Assembly: GCA_964396385.1 (NCBI GenBank)
Contig: CAYNFH010000050.1
Coordinates: 1 to 30,074 of the forward strand
Reading direction: 5' to 3'
Source of the DNA: CAYNFH01 sp964396385
GTDB lineage: Bacteria > Armatimonadota > Chthonomonadetes > Chthonomonadales > CAJBBX01
Length of the DNA stretch: 30,074 nt
The notes below the pieces were generated by a model. That model searched no databases. It was not told where the DNA came from and saw nothing but the letters and a program-made list of their open reading frames with translations. The translations under genes were made by a program, and so were the position numbers. This document shows, piece after piece, positions 23,885 to 30,074 of this stretch. How positions within the stretch are numbered: position 1 is the stretch's first letter; each line of letters begins with the position of its first letter.

Positions 23885-23933
23885 GTGGAGCAGTCTATGG
23901 CCGGCGCTTTACCAGGCCATAGTCTGCGGAACG
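23885..23933 (+). repeat. 49-base hairpin repeat, copy 1
   Basis: It begins GTGGAGCAG and ends CTGCGGAACG. GCAGTCTATGGCC pairs with GGCCATAGTCTGC at 12 of 13 positions (one T-T mismatch) over the loop GGCGCTTTACCA. The flanks and loop are conserved in copies 2 and 3, while stem bases change in pairs. Confidence 0.85.
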
Positions 23934-23971
23934 TCGGTAGGCAGGGTGTAGATGGGAAGCAGGCAACCCGA

Positions 23972-24020
23972 GTGGAGCAGACGATGACCGGCGCTTTATC
24001 AGGTCATGGTCTGCGGAACG
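23972..24020 (+). repeat. 49-base hairpin repeat, copy 2
   Basis: Starts 87 bases after copy 1. The stem reads GCAGACGATGACC with GGTCATGGTCTGC, 12 of 13 paired (one G-G mismatch), with loop GGCGCTTTATCA. Compared with copy 1, stem position 11 changes from G-C to A-T on both arms together, and position 5 becomes a proper A-T pair. Confidence 0.85.
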
Positions 24021-24060
24021 GCCGTAGGGTCCGGTTTGCCATTCCGGGACTACCCCGCCA

Positions 24061-24109
24061 GTGGAGCAGTCTACGGCCGGCGCTTTACCAGGCCGTAGTC
24101 TGCGGAACG
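24061..24109 (+). repeat. 49-base hairpin repeat, copy 3
   Basis: Starts 89 bases after copy 2. The stem reads GCAGTCTACGGCC with GGCCGTAGTCTGC, 12 of 13 paired, with loop GGCGCTTTACCA. Relative to copy 1, position 9 changes from T-A to C-G on both arms together. It ends 44 bases before the first virion-like gene. Confidence 0.85.
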
Positions 24110-24153
24110 CTCGCCAGTGGCCGGTAAGTGGTGAGGATAGGCGGTAGCTGACA

Positions 24154-25071
24154 ATGGCTGACCTTTCTCCAGACGATGTATGGGAGTGGCTTTCGGAGAA
24201 GTTCGGTTCCTCCGGCGGTAGCTCGGCGGGGGCGGACTTCCTCTCGGAGCCGTTCTCGGATAACCCTGGCTTCGTGACTCCTGGATCGCTCCAGGACCAG
24301 CTTGACGCCGGAGGCGCGGACTTCCTACAGCCTCAGCTTGACGAGATGGACCGGCAGGCGCAGGGCGTCAACGCGGCAGGCCAGGACCTAACGCGCAGGC
24401 AGACGGCTGAGGACGTGGATCGCGCCACAAGCTGGCGGCTGGCGCGCGAGCATGGGATGGGCTTCGGGAACGGCGGGCCGGTGCCTACGGAGTGGGACGG
24501 GGAGTCGGCGCTGGAAGTGGAACCCGCATCGCCCATTCAGGTGTTCCCCGGCTCCTCTCCTGGGGCGAGCGCCTTCGACGCCATCGCCTTCGGCTTCACC
24601 GTCGCGCCGGAGGCAGGCTGCGCGCAGTTCGGCTTGCAGGCGTTTTGGGCGCTCCGGTACTTGCAGCTTCGGGCGCTGGAAATGAAGCAGCTTCTGCAAG
24701 CGGCAGGGTTCGATCTGTCGGCCGCAATGGGGGCGCTACAGAGCGGCACGTTCGACGTTTCGTCGGTGATCCAGAAGCTCGGTCCTACCACGAGCGGGAC
24801 GATCCACGGCGAGGTTACGAAGTTCACCGACGTTCCGTGCGCGGATGGGTCGTTCCACTCGATAGGGGAGTTCCTGTCCGGCTGCACGCTCGGTATCGGC
24901 GGGCAGCAGGTCAACCTCCTGGAAGCTCTCTGCGTGGAGGACGGGCAGGGCAACCTGCATTCGCTGAACGACGCGCTGGCGGGTCTTGTCTACGCCGATC
25001 CGGTGGATGGGCATACCCGGCACGCGCTCTTGAAGCTCATCGGCATACCGCAACCCGGCTCGCCGGAGTAG
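24154..25071 (+). CDS. Island protein A, unknown, possible virion protein
   Basis: A 305-residue acidic protein with no recognised family. The N-terminal half looks disordered and has a repeated GADFL motif (residues 26-30 and 54-58). A hydrophobic region (about 140-180, FDAIAFGFTV and FWALRYLQLRALEMKQLL) precedes a C-terminal module at 231-280. That module aligns without gaps to residues 261-310 of island protein C with 18 identities of 50, including VxLLxxLxV, QG and LxDALxGxxY. It has no signal peptide. It is the first gene after the hairpin repeats and shares a run with the tail-fibre-like gene, so a structural role in a particle is plausible but unproven. AGGCGGT upstream supports the ATG. 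Confidence 0.7.
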   Translation: MADLSPDDVWEWLSEKFGSSGGSSAGADFLSEPFSDNPGFVTPGSLQDQLDAGGADFLQPQLDEMDRQAQGVNAAGQDLTRRQTAEDVDRATSWRLAREHGMGFGNGGPVPTEWDGESALEVEPASPIQVFPGSSPGASAFDAIAFGFTVAPEAGCAQFGLQAFWALRYLQLRALEMKQLLQAAGFDLSAAMGALQSGTFDVSSVIQKLGPTTSGTIHGEVTKFTDVPCADGSFHSIGEFLSGCTLGIGGQQVNLLEALCVEDGQGNLHSLNDALAGLVYADPVDGHTRHALLKLIGIPQPGSPE

Positions 25072-25090
25072 CGGGAAGGAGGGCAGGCAA

Positions 25091-25954
25091 ATGGAGCGGT
25101 TCGCGAACGACGCGGTTTCCAACCTGGTGGCCGCTGGCGGGCTGGCGGCGAACGCCGTTCAGTTGACCGTGGCCGATGGCAGGCGGTTCCCCACGCAAGG
25201 CAACTTCACCATCCTCTGCGAGGGCGAGTACATGATCGTGACGGCCGTCGCGGGGAACGTGTTTACGGTGACGCGCGGGCAGGAGGGCACCGCTGCGAGC
25301 GGCCACACGGACGGCGCGATAGTCGAGCATGTGGTGAGCGCGCGGGCGCTGAACGTGCTTGCAGCCGGAGGCGGCGGCATCGGGGAGAACCTGACCGTTC
25401 CGCTGGTGGCTGACTTCGCACCCTTCAACCAGGGGGCCATGACACTGGCGGATACGCCGTTGGGCGTGGCGCTGAACTGCCCGGCGACCGGAGGAGGCGA
25501 CGCTATCCGAGGCATGGATAAGGCGCTGCCCGCCGCTCCGTGGGCCTTCGAGTGCGGCTGGACGCCGGGGCTGTTCCAGACGAACTTCCACCATGCGGGC
25601 ATGTACCTGCGGAACAGCGGCACGGCTGCTATCTCCGGCTTCGGCTACTTCCCCGGCGGTGGGCCGGTCTTCGTCTGGAACCGGTACAGCGCGCCCACAG
25701 TGTGGCAGTCCGCCTATGCGATTGGCTCCCCTGGCGCGCTTGGATGGACGGCCGGTAAGCGGATTTACCAGCGGATGCGAGCGGACGCCGCGCAGGTCTA
25801 CATCGACGTTTCGACCGATGGGCAGAACTGGTGCCAGATGTGGTCGGCTCCCATCGCGGACATAGCGGGCTTCGACCGGATCGGCTTCTACGTGAACGCA
25901 AACCATGCGTTCTACCCGGCCGCCGCCCTTCTCCAGCACTGGAAGCAGGACTAA
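25091..25954 (+). CDS. Phage tail-fibre/receptor-binding-like protein
   Basis: A 287-residue protein. The N-terminal 80 residues (FANDAVSNLVAAGGLAANAV, then LTVADGRRFP, YMIVTAVAGNVFTVTRGQEGT, then AIVEHVVSA) match a module common at the start of phage minor tail and fibre proteins, which ends in a TRGQEGT loop. The C-terminal part (about 150-287) has alternating aromatic strands such as YIDVSTDGQNWCQMW and IGFYVNANH, which look like a concanavalin/LamG-type jelly roll that may bind sugars on the cell surface. ATG 25091 has AAGGAGGG 8 bases upstream. The next gene starts two bases after its stop. This is the clearest virion-type gene in the island along with the endolysin. Confidence 0.78.
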   Translation: MERFANDAVSNLVAAGGLAANAVQLTVADGRRFPTQGNFTILCEGEYMIVTAVAGNVFTVTRGQEGTAASGHTDGAIVEHVVSARALNVLAAGGGGIGENLTVPLVADFAPFNQGAMTLADTPLGVALNCPATGGGDAIRGMDKALPAAPWAFECGWTPGLFQTNFHHAGMYLRNSGTAAISGFGYFPGGGPVFVWNRYSAPTVWQSAYAIGSPGALGWTAGKRIYQRMRADAAQVYIDVSTDGQNWCQMWSAPIADIAGFDRIGFYVNANHAFYPAAALLQHWKQD

Positions 25955-25955
25955 G

Positions 25956-26972
25956 ATGCGGATCGGTTCGGCGAGTGGGCAGAGGGTAGGAACACGGAGA
26001 GCCGGGGCCGCGCGTTCGGGGGGCGGCGGAAGCTACGCGCCTCCGGCTCCTATGCGGACGTGGCCGCAGGTCCGCGATAGGCTCGGCAACCTGTTCCCTG
26101 GCGGCGGGCCGTGGTTCAACCAACCAGTGACGCCGGGCACTTATCCGGCGAACACGCCCGGAGGACAGTTGGGGTTGGGTTCGCCGGTGCCGCTCTCTAC
26201 GCGCGTGAAGAACGCGGCGGCGAACGTGGCGCAGGGTGCGGGGGCGGTGACTTCCTCTCCCGTAGGCGACCACAGCTATCGGATGCTGGCCTACAACGGC
26301 GGCGGGCGGGTGATGCCCTACTCCGGCCAGTTGTGGGACGACCGGGAAGCGTACCTGCGGAACCACTGGCCGTACGGCGATCCGGTGATGCTGTTCGGTT
26401 TCAACACGCTCCACGAGAACAACTACGAGACCGACGCGCTGCCGGATCGGTGGCCGTGGCGGATCATGTCGGACGTGGGCCACCTGAACCGCGACTGCAC
26501 GCCGGGCGAGGCCGCACTGAACGTGACGATGTGGTGCGCGAAGATGGCAAGCCTCATCGAGGAGGTGAAGGGGTTCGCGGTTTCGGTGGCGGATGCCGCG
26601 CAAGTGGTGAAGGCACTCGCCATGAGCGGCGGGCCGGGCTTTCAGAACGCGCTTCAAACGATCTTGGACAGGTTGGGCAACGTCAACCCCAGCCTGACCG
26701 AGGAGCTGGCCGACCGGCTCACGGTAACGCTCCCGGACGGGAATCGCCGGCAGGTGACTTCCGTTCTGGGCGATACCTCCCAAATGGTCGGCGGAGAGGA
26801 GGTTCGGCTGCTCGACAGGCTCTATGTCCGGGGGCCACAGGGCAGCGTATGGCCGCTGAGAGACGCGCTAAAGGGGGCGATTTACCAGACGCCGGAGGGC
26901 AACCGGTACAACGCCTTCGCCGTGCTCGTCTCGGTTCTCTACGGCCAGTACATACCGCCGGACACTCAATAG
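25956..26972 (+). CDS. Island protein C, unknown, shares a module with protein A
   Basis: A 338-residue protein starting at ATG 25956, one base after the preceding stop codon region, with GGAAGCAGGA upstream. The first 35 residues are basic and glycine-rich. The middle has many aromatic residues (WPQVRDRLGNLFPGGGPWF, LWDDREAYLRNHWPYGD, NTLHENNYETD). Residues about 185-250 are helical. Residues 261-310 match the C-terminal module of protein A (GG, VxLLDRLYV, PQG, LRDALKGAIY). I do not recognise a family. Its position between a tail-fibre-like gene and two small genes suggests a particle component. The shared module could be an assembly or anchoring domain. Confidence 0.72.
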   Translation: MRIGSASGQRVGTRRAGAARSGGGGSYAPPAPMRTWPQVRDRLGNLFPGGGPWFNQPVTPGTYPANTPGGQLGLGSPVPLSTRVKNAAANVAQGAGAVTSSPVGDHSYRMLAYNGGGRVMPYSGQLWDDREAYLRNHWPYGDPVMLFGFNTLHENNYETDALPDRWPWRIMSDVGHLNRDCTPGEAALNVTMWCAKMASLIEEVKGFAVSVADAAQVVKALAMSGGPGFQNALQTILDRLGNVNPSLTEELADRLTVTLPDGNRRQVTSVLGDTSQMVGGEEVRLLDRLYVRGPQGSVWPLRDALKGAIYQTPEGNRYNAFAVLVSVLYGQYIPPDTQ

Positions 26973-27025
26973 AACGGGTCATGAACCCGGTGATCTAGCT
27001 CAGCAACGAGCAAAGAGGACATGCG

Positions 27026-27415
27026 ATGGCAGCACAAAACGGCTACACGCTCGGATACCTGCCGAAGATGAACACCAAAGTTCCCTTCGCCAAGATCTGG
27101 AGCGACAGCGACGACGACGCAAAGAAGCAGGCGGGAAACCTGGTTGCGCTCCGCGTGGTGGGTACGCAGTGGTCCCTCTCGAAGGGGATCTGGACGAACC
27201 CGGCGGGCGTGATCCAGGCCGGCAACGGACTCTCTCTCACGCTGGAGTTCCGCCTGGCGAACGGGGTGATCATCAAGATCACCATCCAGAGGGCGAAGCC
27301 CAACGCGGACGTGAACGCACTCGCGCAGGCGGCTATCGCCCACTGCACCGGCCCGAACGGTGAGGCTCTGGTTGAACTGGTCCGGGCGCAGTTCAACAAG
27401 CAGGTGTACGTCTAA
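27026..27415 (+). CDS. Island protein D, unknown, 129 residues
   Basis: A small protein of unknown family. It has a beta-rich core (NLVALRVVGTQWSLSKGIW, LSLTLEFRLANGVIIKITIQ) and a C-terminal helix with ALAQAAIAHC and ALVELVRAQF. No signal peptide or membrane helix is present. AGAGGA about 8 bases upstream supports the ATG. Its size, its lack of enzyme motifs and its place beside gene E of nearly equal length are compatible with small coat or decoration proteins. It starts MAAQNGYTLGY and gene E starts MASQRYTISY, a weak likeness that may not mean relationship. Confidence 0.7.
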   Translation: MAAQNGYTLGYLPKMNTKVPFAKIWSDSDDDAKKQAGNLVALRVVGTQWSLSKGIWTNPAGVIQAGNGLSLTLEFRLANGVIIKITIQRAKPNADVNALAQAAIAHCTGPNGEALVELVRAQFNKQVYV

Positions 27416-27446
27416 GCCTTCTGGCTAGAAAGGGACAGGTGCTCAC

Positions 27447-27863
27447 GTGGCTTCTCAGCGGTACACGATCAGCTACAAGAACCGGCCCGCCGGCCAGCAG
27501 GTGGCGGGCGCGACGCTGTTCTTCGCGGCGGGCGATGCGGACGCGGAGGCGTTCCTGGCGGTGGTCCAGGCCAACATGGACATCGACAACGCCAACAAGC
27601 TCAACACGGCGATAGCCGGCGGGTTCGCCCCCTTCGGCCTTCTGCCGCTCGCGAAGGAGCAGCGGTCTTCCGTTCTCTTCGACGATGGCAGCCTGGGGTT
27701 CGTCCACGTTCCCCATGTCTTCATCGCCGCGACGGAGGACACTCTCTCGAACGCCGTTCTGGGCGGAGCTACGGCCGTGAATCCGGGGACCAAGCTCCGC
27801 AACGCGAACGGCGCGCTGGCGACGGGGATCGTCCGCTACGCGGAGGTGAACTTCCTGAAGTAG
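27447..27863 (+). CDS. Island protein E, unknown, 138 residues
   Basis: A small protein with a GTG start at 27447, preceded by AAAGGGACAGGTG. It contains AGQQVAGATLFFAAGDADAE, a helical stretch (AFLAVVQANMDIDNANKLN), SSVLFDDGSLGFVHVPHVFI with likely beta strands, and NGALATGIVRYAEVNFL at the end. There is no signal peptide or known motif. It lies 31 bases after gene D and before a strong hairpin, so D and E probably form a unit. A structural role is a guess from context. Confidence 0.7.
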   Translation: MASQRYTISYKNRPAGQQVAGATLFFAAGDADAEAFLAVVQANMDIDNANKLNTAIAGGFAPFGLLPLAKEQRSSVLFDDGSLGFVHVPHVFIAATEDTLSNAVLGGATAVNPGTKLRNANGALATGIVRYAEVNFLK

Positions 27864-27902
27864 CGGGCGGCGTCCGGTCAAAGCCAGATTGGAACAGATC
27901 AA

Positions 27903-27932
27903 CGCCAGCGGGGGCGCAAGTCCCCGCTGGCG
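27903..27932. terminator. Hairpin after gene E
   Basis: CGCCAGCGGGG (27903-27913) is exactly complementary to CCCCGCTGGCG (27922-27932), and G14/T21 can extend the stem by a wobble pair over a 6-base loop. No T-run follows. It may stabilise or partly end the upstream transcript. The stretch 27864-28112 has no other supported gene. Confidence 0.55.
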
Positions 27933-28112
27933 ACGCCGCGAAACGTGGGAAGGCAAGGCAAGGAGTGTTGGAATTTGAGAAGCGGTTCTACGCGGTGCTC
28001 GGCTACCTGGCCGAACTCTGCTTCGCGGTGGCGGGAGTGCTCCGCGCTCAGGAGCATTACCGACGGTGTGTTGAGCGTTTCCGTCGTGCTGGCAATAAAG
28101 GAGGCGGCGAAG

Positions 28113-28295
28113 ATGGACTTCGGAACGAAGGTCCACGTGGTGACGAATACGGTCGTTGCGTTGTCCGCGCTCGTGACGAGCCTGTACAACGCCTTCGGCC
28201 ACGGGCGCTGGAAGAAGACCATCGAGGAGATGGTGAACCAGCAAGCGCAGGACGTGCAGGAGGTCAAGAACAAGGTCAACGGTAGCGCGAGCTAA
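28113..28295 (+). CDS. Small membrane protein, holin candidate
   Basis: A 60-residue protein starting at ATG 28113, chosen for the AAGGAGG 9 bases upstream; the open frame continues further up but without a ribosome site. Residues about 8-27 (VHVVTNTVVALSALVTSLYNAF) are a probable membrane helix, and the rest is a charged helix (TIEEMVNQQAQDVQEVKNKV) that could form a coiled coil. Size, single helix and location two genes before the endolysin fit a holin or spanin-like accessory. No family was recognised, so this is a context call. Confidence 0.6.
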   Translation: MDFGTKVHVVTNTVVALSALVTSLYNAFGHGRWKKTIEEMVNQQAQDVQEVKNKVNGSAS

Positions 28296-28326
28296 CCGGG
28301 CGAACAACGAAGAAAGGTGAACGACG

Positions 28327-28572
28327 ATGCTACTGTTCAAGGGCAACTTGCTAAAGACGATCCCGGCCGAAAACAAGCAGGGTCATCCGTACGTGCAGCA
28401 TCTGGTGATGGATGAGGACGACGGGCGGTCGGACGTTTACATGATAAACGCGAAGGAGGCGCTGACCGCCGAGGAAGTGACGGCGGGGGTGAACGTCTAC
28501 TTCGTGGGGGTGTTCAACAACAAGCCGACGTTCCGGGTCACGGATGATCCGTTCGCGATGAACCCGCAGTAG
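28327..28572 (+). CDS. Island protein G, possible OB-fold single-stranded DNA-binding protein
   Basis: An 81-residue protein with AAAGGTG about 8 bases before the ATG. The pattern of strands (LLFKGNLLKTI, HPYVQHLVMD, SDVYMINA, VNVYFVGVFNN, PTFRVTD) with glycine turns and exposed aromatic residues resembles small OB-fold proteins such as phage helix-destabilising proteins. Acidic clusters (DEDDGRSD) between strands would be unusual for a DNA-binding groove. The assignment is weak and no family motif is certain. It is 31 bases after the small membrane-protein gene and before a terminator-like hairpin. Confidence 0.6.
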   Translation: MLLFKGNLLKTIPAENKQGHPYVQHLVMDEDDGRSDVYMINAKEALTAEEVTAGVNVYFVGVFNNKPTFRVTDDPFAMNPQ

Positions 28573-28580
28573 CAGCCTGG

Positions 28581-28625
28581 GGGCAGGGTCGGCCGGCGGG
28601 AAACCGTGGCTCCCCTGCCCTTCTG
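28581..28625 (+). terminator. Probable terminator between gene G and the endolysin
   Basis: GGGCAGGG (28581-28588) pairs with CCCTGCCC (28613-28620), enclosing an inner GC-rich hairpin, and is followed by TTCTGGTT. It sits just after gene G and before the endolysin ribosome site. The T-run is short, so termination may be partial. Confidence 0.5.
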
Positions 28626-28655
28626 GTTGGGCTGCGGAGAAGGAGGGCATGCGCG

Positions 28656-29129
28656 ATGGCGGTTCCGAATAGTGAAAGAATAGTAGCGGTGGCACGAGAG
28701 GCCATCGGGATGAGTGAGCATCCGGTCGGATCGAACGACGGGCCGGAGCTTCGGGCGTTCATGAAGGAAGTTGGGTTCGTGCCCGGCGAGCCGTGGTGCT
28801 TGTGGTTCGCCCGCGCGGTGGTCTACAAGGCGTACGCGGGGGAGGCGGTGCCGGAGATCGTGGCGCTGGATACCGGGCTATGCCAGGAGCTTCTTGACGT
28901 GGCGCGGGAGAAGGACTGCATTACGCGCTACGTCTCCACGGGTTCCATCTTCCTGCTGCTGAACTCGCAGGGCCATGCGTTTCATGCAGGAATCTGCGTG
29001 GGGCCGGGGGCGCAGATAGGCACGATAGCAAGCATAGAGGGCAACACGAACGACAACGGGTCGGCGGAAGGATACGAGGTCTGCCGGCACGTGCGGCCGA
29101 TCCATGCGTGCCGGTTCCTCGGGTGGTGA
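28656..29129 (+). CDS. Endolysin, CHAP/NlpC-P60-like cysteine peptidase
   Basis: A 157-residue protein with the layout of a CHAP-type cell-wall hydrolase. It has the N-terminal helix IVAVAREAIGMSEHPVGSNDG, the catalytic cysteine C48 in GEPWCLWFARAVV, the histidine H110 in HAFHAGICVG, and SIEGNTNDNGSAEGYEVCRH, a stretch typical of phage lysins and supplying a polar third residue (E128 or N130). It should cut peptidoglycan cross-links or stem peptides in the periplasm at lysis. It has no signal peptide, so it would need a holin, and a holin-like gene is two genes upstream. AAGGAGGG precedes the ATG at 28656. It is the last gene of the island run. Confidence 0.85.
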   Translation: MAVPNSERIVAVAREAIGMSEHPVGSNDGPELRAFMKEVGFVPGEPWCLWFARAVVYKAYAGEAVPEIVALDTGLCQELLDVAREKDCITRYVSTGSIFLLLNSQGHAFHAGICVGPGAQIGTIASIEGNTNDNGSAEGYEVCRHVRPIHACRFLGW

Positions 29130-29748
29130 AAACGGTAGATGCTAGGCGGAGGTGTGTTGAACGGTGGCGCGTAACTTTGCCGCCGCTCTTCATATTCTTG
29201 TGGAAGAAGTGGAGTGTGGTCTTTCCGTGGACCGGTCCGGGCCCTATGCGAGATGCCTCGAGAGCACGTCCCGAGTGCGCCGAGATGTTAGAGCTCTCCG
29301 CATGGCCCCGGAGTAGCCCGGGCCGTGCTACCCGCGTTTCGTCGCTTCCTCTCCGATTGGCTGCTGCTCGACCGGGTACAGCGTTACGGGCACACACGGG
29401 AAGCTTGACTCGGGCGCGAACGGTAGGACCAGCTAGGCGCGGGGCCGCGATTAATCTCGGCGATACGGAACGCGAGTGGTCGCGTGCCCATTGGGGTCGC
29501 CCTTGGGAGTGGTGGTCCGGAGGAGCTTATCGCTCCTCGTCGTGTTGGTAGGGATCACGTCGAATGTGGCCTCCTTTAGGCACGCCAGACTGCGGCATTG
29601 CCGACGTTCCCACAACGCATACCGGCCCCCCCGGAGCCTTCATGCGCTCGATCCTTCCGTGTGGCGGCAGCGGCCGTTAGGTGCGGCTCCGGCCGCCTGA
29701 CGTGGCACGCACCCGGATCGCTGGATCCAAGGATACAGGAAGGCGCCG
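29130..29748. other. Gene-free stretch right of the endolysin
   Basis: About 620 bases in which I see no convincing gene on either strand. An open plus-strand frame from 29108 to 29551 has no ribosome site and a protein-unlike, Arg/Ser/Pro-rich composition. No tRNA-like cloverleaf was recognised. The stretch should hold the right end of the island; the CAGCTAGGCGC motif at 29430-29440 is the only candidate end site I found. Confidence 0.6.
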
Positions 29749-30072
29749 TCACCGGTCGGCTGGCAGGTCGGGTTCCCTAGCATTGATTAGAGCCTCGGGA
29801 GGGAGCATCCCCGGACGCTGGTGTCGGGGGTTGAAATCTTCAAGTAGCTCCACCCACCTGGCGAGTAGACGCTTGACTCGCTCGTCCCGGACTTTCGTCT
29901 CCACGCCTGGTCGTGCGGGACGGTCCTTCTCCTCATCATATTCCTTATGCGCCTGGTCGAGCTTTCGCCACCAGAAGATGTTCGGTTCGGGGCCAAGAAT
30001 CGCCTCTTTTAGATTGGTAGCGTATGAGTTCAGACTTGGTGAGAGGGAATTTGGCCGGAGCGTCAGGTGGGC
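29749..30072 (-). CDS. Unknown protein, C-terminal part (5' end outside the window)
   Basis: A minus-strand frame without a start codon in the window runs from the right edge to a TGA stop at 29749-29751. The 107 visible residues have protein-like composition: SYATNLKEAILGPEPNIFWW, then RKLDQAHKEYDEEKDR, then KVRDERVKRLLARWVELLEDF, then PGMLPPEALINAREPDLPADR. It is rich in charged helices and aromatic residues. I do not recognise a family. Because it is cut by the window edge it has no internal ATG of useful length and is easy to miss. It points toward the island, so its stop lies near the presumed right end. Whether it belongs to host or island is unknown. Confidence 0.65.
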   Translation of the reverse strand, partial: AHLTLRPNSLSPSLNSYATNLKEAILGPEPNIFWWRKLDQAHKEYDEEKDRPARPGVETKVRDERVKRLLARWVELLEDFNPRHQRPGMLPPEALINAREPDLPADR

Positions 30073-30074
30073 GC

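Larger units (their letters stand above)
23438..24153 (+). other. Gene-free structured stretch between transposase and virion-like genes
   Basis: Over 700 bases without a convincing gene. Several open frames cross it but they run through the hairpins and have poor codon usage. It contains the palindrome AGACA-AA-TGTCT near the left end, a long 13-bp hairpin at 23506-23555, further small hairpins such as TCGC-GAA-GCGA near 23813, and three copies of a 49-base hairpin repeat (listed separately). It could be a non-coding RNA, an origin, or a regulatory leader for the gene run that begins at 24154. Confidence 0.6.
21775..29440. mobile_element. Phage-like island with DDE transposase (boundaries approximate)
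   Basis: The segment groups a DDE transposase/integrase with its own terminator and promoter, a structured non-coding stretch, and a run of plus-strand genes with strong ribosome sites, including a tail-fibre-type N-terminal module and a CHAP-like endolysin. Gene spacing and protein style differ from the flanks, and the palindromic heptamer elements common to the rest of the window are absent. No terminase, portal, packaging ATPase or major capsid protein is recognisable, so it may be a reduced prophage, a satellite or an undescribed small phage. Ends are not fixed: terminal inverted repeats and target duplications could not be identified with confidence. Confidence 0.6.

Noticed and set aside
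23455..24127. Two long overlapping frames (141 and 203 residues) after the transposase
   Set aside because: They run through strong hairpins and the three 49-base repeats, and their composition is not protein-like, apart from a short plausible start MSKYTDVSDVLEA.
27965..28285. Open frame beginning with a GTG and a hydrophobic stretch (YAVLGYLAELCFAVAGVL)
   Set aside because: The first 36 residues look like a small membrane protein, but the ribosome site is too close to the start and the frame overlaps the well-supported gene at 28113 by over 170 bases.
29270..29340. tRNA-like pattern with GTAGC/GCTAC stem
   Set aside because: No T-loop GTTCRA motif and no acceptor stem could be fitted on either strand.
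29108..29551. Plus-strand open frame of 147 residues after the endolysin
   Set aside because: No ribosome site, overlap with the endolysin end, and an Arg/Ser/Pro-rich composition typical of chance frames in GC-rich DNA.

Overview
This GC-rich window looks like a diderm bacterium. It has a TolC-type outer-membrane factor, an RND pump, lipoprotein and Sec signal peptides, and many carbohydrate-related genes (GH99-like, GH5, Gfo/Idh/MocA, polysaccharide-deacetylase-like, YVTN propeller). This mix recalls Armatimonadota, or possibly Planctomycetota or related environmental lineages. The placement is an inference from gene content only. No rRNA or tRNA gene was found.

Layout. 1-5316: end of a cold-shock protein gene, two tandem palindromes, a receiver-domain regulator, a MESH1-like alarmone hydrolase, an ankyrin protein, a secreted GH99-like protein, a Gfo/Idh/MocA oxidoreductase, and a frameshifted, truncated serine-hydrolase remnant that runs into an orphan YgiT-type zinc-ribbon gene. 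5418-16312: a YVTN beta-propeller gene facing away from a tightly packed operon of OmpR-type regulator, histidine kinase, TolC-like protein, lipoprotein membrane-fusion adaptor and HAE1-type RND pump, followed by a glycerate 2-kinase gene. 16391-18919: a ParA-type ATPase gene flanked on both sides by opposite-strand genes for two related tail-anchored proteins, plus a 75-residue protein. 19059-21566: a polysaccharide-deacetylase-like gene and a GH5 glycosidase gene.

From about 21775 to 29130 lies a compact phage-like island. It starts with a terminator, a near-consensus sigma70 promoter and a DDE (rve-type) transposase/integrase. A roughly 700-base, highly structured non-coding stretch follows, carrying three 49-nt hairpin repeats whose stems covary. 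Eight closely spaced plus-strand genes come next: one has a phage tail-fibre-type N-terminal module, two share a duplicated C-terminal module, one is a small membrane protein, one may be an OB-fold protein, and the last is a CHAP-like endolysin. No terminase, portal, packaging ATPase or replication initiator is recognisable. Right of the island there is about 620 bases without a gene, then a minus-strand gene that runs off the window edge.

A second theme is a family of palindromic elements whose arms are built from 7- to 8-base tandem units, often with a GATTCCGG-like core. They lie between genes, and in three cases inside reading frames without breaking them (TolC N-terminus, RND cytoplasmic loop, deacetylase). 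They are present through the host part of the window and I saw none in the phage-like island, consistent with the island being a later arrival.
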